NCBI GenBank assembly: GCA_003225615.1
Contig: QIAS01000119.1
Coordinates: 6,892 to 12,555 of the forward strand
Length of the DNA: 5,664 bases
Direction of reading: 5' to 3'
From: Acidobacteriota bacterium
GTDB taxonomy: Bacteria; Acidobacteriota; Terriglobia; Terriglobales; Acidobacteriaceae
Shown in pieces: positions 4,839-5,664 of this stretch (positions within the stretch are counted from its first letter, which is position 1; the number at the start of each line of letters is the position of its first letter). Both the position numbers and the translations under genes were made by a program. The notes beneath the pieces were generated by a model that was not told where the DNA came from, did no database searches, and saw only the letters and a program-made list of their open reading frames with translations.

Positions 4839-5664
4839 CTATTCAGCCTCGAGATGCGCGAGAAAATCCTCGAGTTCTTGAGGCAAGGAGCGCGAGAAGG
4901 ACAATGGCTGGGAGCTTCGCGGATGCTGTAATTGCAGTGCCGCGGCATGGAGGAAGTTGCGCGGCAGCGATGGCATAGACCCGGGTTCGCGGCTCTTGGA
5001 TGGCTGCGCTTTCAACTCGCGAGGTGCGCCGTAAAGTGCGTCACCGACGACCGGATGTCCCAGCGAGGCTAGGTGCACGCGGATCTGGTGAGTCCGTCCG
5101 GTATCGATTTGCAGCTCAAGCAAAGCGAACTTTCCGAACCGCGCCGCGTCCTCATGCGGGTTCGCCGCACCCGGTCACGGCTGATACTGCTGGAAATCGT
5201 TCCGTGGTCCGGCTTAAGCCAGCCGTGTACCAGAGCAACGTAAGTCTTTTTCACCAGCCGGCGGGCGAACTGCGTGGCTAGTCGCCGGTGCGCTTCATCG
5301 TTTTTGGCAACGACTATCAGCCCGCTCGTGCCCCGGTCCAGGCGATGTACGATGCCCGGCCGCAACTCACCTCCTACCCCAGAAAGTTTTCCGAAACGGT
5401 GCAATAGCGCGTTGACCAATGTTCCCCGGTTGCGCGCATCTTCTGTAGCGCCGGCGCCGGCATGCACCATCATTCCAGCAGGCTTATTTACGATTACCAA
5501 ATCGTCATCTTCGTAAACGATATCGAGTGGGATTTCTTCGGGAATGGCACGTAGTGGCGCGGCTTGCGAAGGTCCCAACACTGAAACCTGATCGCCAACT
5601 CGCAGCCGCAGTGAAGCTTTGGCATGAGAATCATTGACTTGAACCTTTCCGTCCGAGATGAGTT
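4839..5664 (-). pseudogene. RluA/RluD-family pseudouridine synthase, frame-disrupted and cut by window edge
   Basis: Remnant of an S4-domain RluA-type synthase, which isomerises uridines in rRNA. RluC and RluD both have this architecture, so the exact member is not assigned. The first part (5662 down to about 5140) encodes the end of an S4 domain (LISDGKVQVN...LRLRVGDQVSV), the YEDDDLVIVNKPAGMMVHAG strand, and the catalytic motif HRLDRGTSGL (5318-5347, Asp codon 5336-5338). It reaches RVRRTRM and then runs into 33 unrelated residues and a TAG at 5069-5071. The true continuation, FGKFALLELQIDTGRTHQIR and onward through HPVVGDALYGAP, is in another frame and ends at a TAG at 4839-4841. Only 53 nt lie between the RTRM and GRTHQ codons, where E. 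coli RluD has about 31 codons. A net loss of about 40 nt is therefore inferred, probably inactivating. The start lies beyond the right edge. Confidence 0.85.
5127..5150 (-). other. Frame-change and deletion junction in the pseudouridine synthase
   Basis: Homology in the upstream frame stops after RTRM-RTRR, and homology in the downstream frame begins at RFGKFALLE. The switch falls in the GC-rich stretch ACGCGGCGCGGTTCGG. The segment missing here is the one that in relatives carries the conserved A-x-THY strand. Confidence 0.7.

Noticed and set aside
5069..5281. Programmed ribosomal frameshifting to join the two pseudouridine synthase frames
   Set aside because: About 13 residues of conserved sequence are missing at the junction, which a frameshift cannot restore, and no slippery heptamer is seen there.

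Overview
The window most likely comes from an acidobacterium or a close relative. Three of its genes encode secreted proteins of the 'VWFA-related Acidobacterial domain' type (the TIGR03436 family), which is strongly associated with that phylum. This is inferred from protein content, not from a marker gene. Five genes or gene remnants lie on the minus strand and one on the plus strand. There are no tRNA, rRNA, CRISPR or transposase signals.

Layout from left to right. At 1-275 (minus) is the N-terminal part of an MglA-type small GTPase, cut by the left edge. At 438-1745 (minus) is VWA protein 1, with a signal peptide, a proline-rich linker and a VWA domain whose metal-binding (MIDAS) residues are largely gone. 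A 130-bp divergent spacer separates it from VWA protein 2 at 1876-2886 (plus), which is compact and has an intact MIDAS. Two tandem perfect hairpins fill the gap to a convergent DUF3052-type gene at 2967-3380 (minus). Next comes a spacer carrying inverted arrays of a TGCTRAN-like heptad. VWA protein 3 at 3475-4686 (minus) has a proline/alanine-rich linker and an intact MIDAS, and it starts 13 nt after a perfect TATAAT. The right end (4839-5664, minus) is an RluA/RluD-type pseudouridine synthase. It is cut by the right edge and broken internally by a net deletion of about 40 nt that changes the reading frame.

The core is a cluster of three exported VWA paralogues that have diverged in metal site, linker and surface loop. 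VWA1 and VWA3 share a short D-x-P-x-APSAS motif just after the signal peptide. MglA, DUF3052 and the pseudouridine synthase are cytoplasmic types, and nothing in the sequence ties them functionally to the VWA proteins. The most notable points are the degenerate MIDAS in VWA1, the shared post-signal motif, the broken pseudouridine synthase, the two kinds of intergenic repeat, and the probable near-leaderless start of VWA3.
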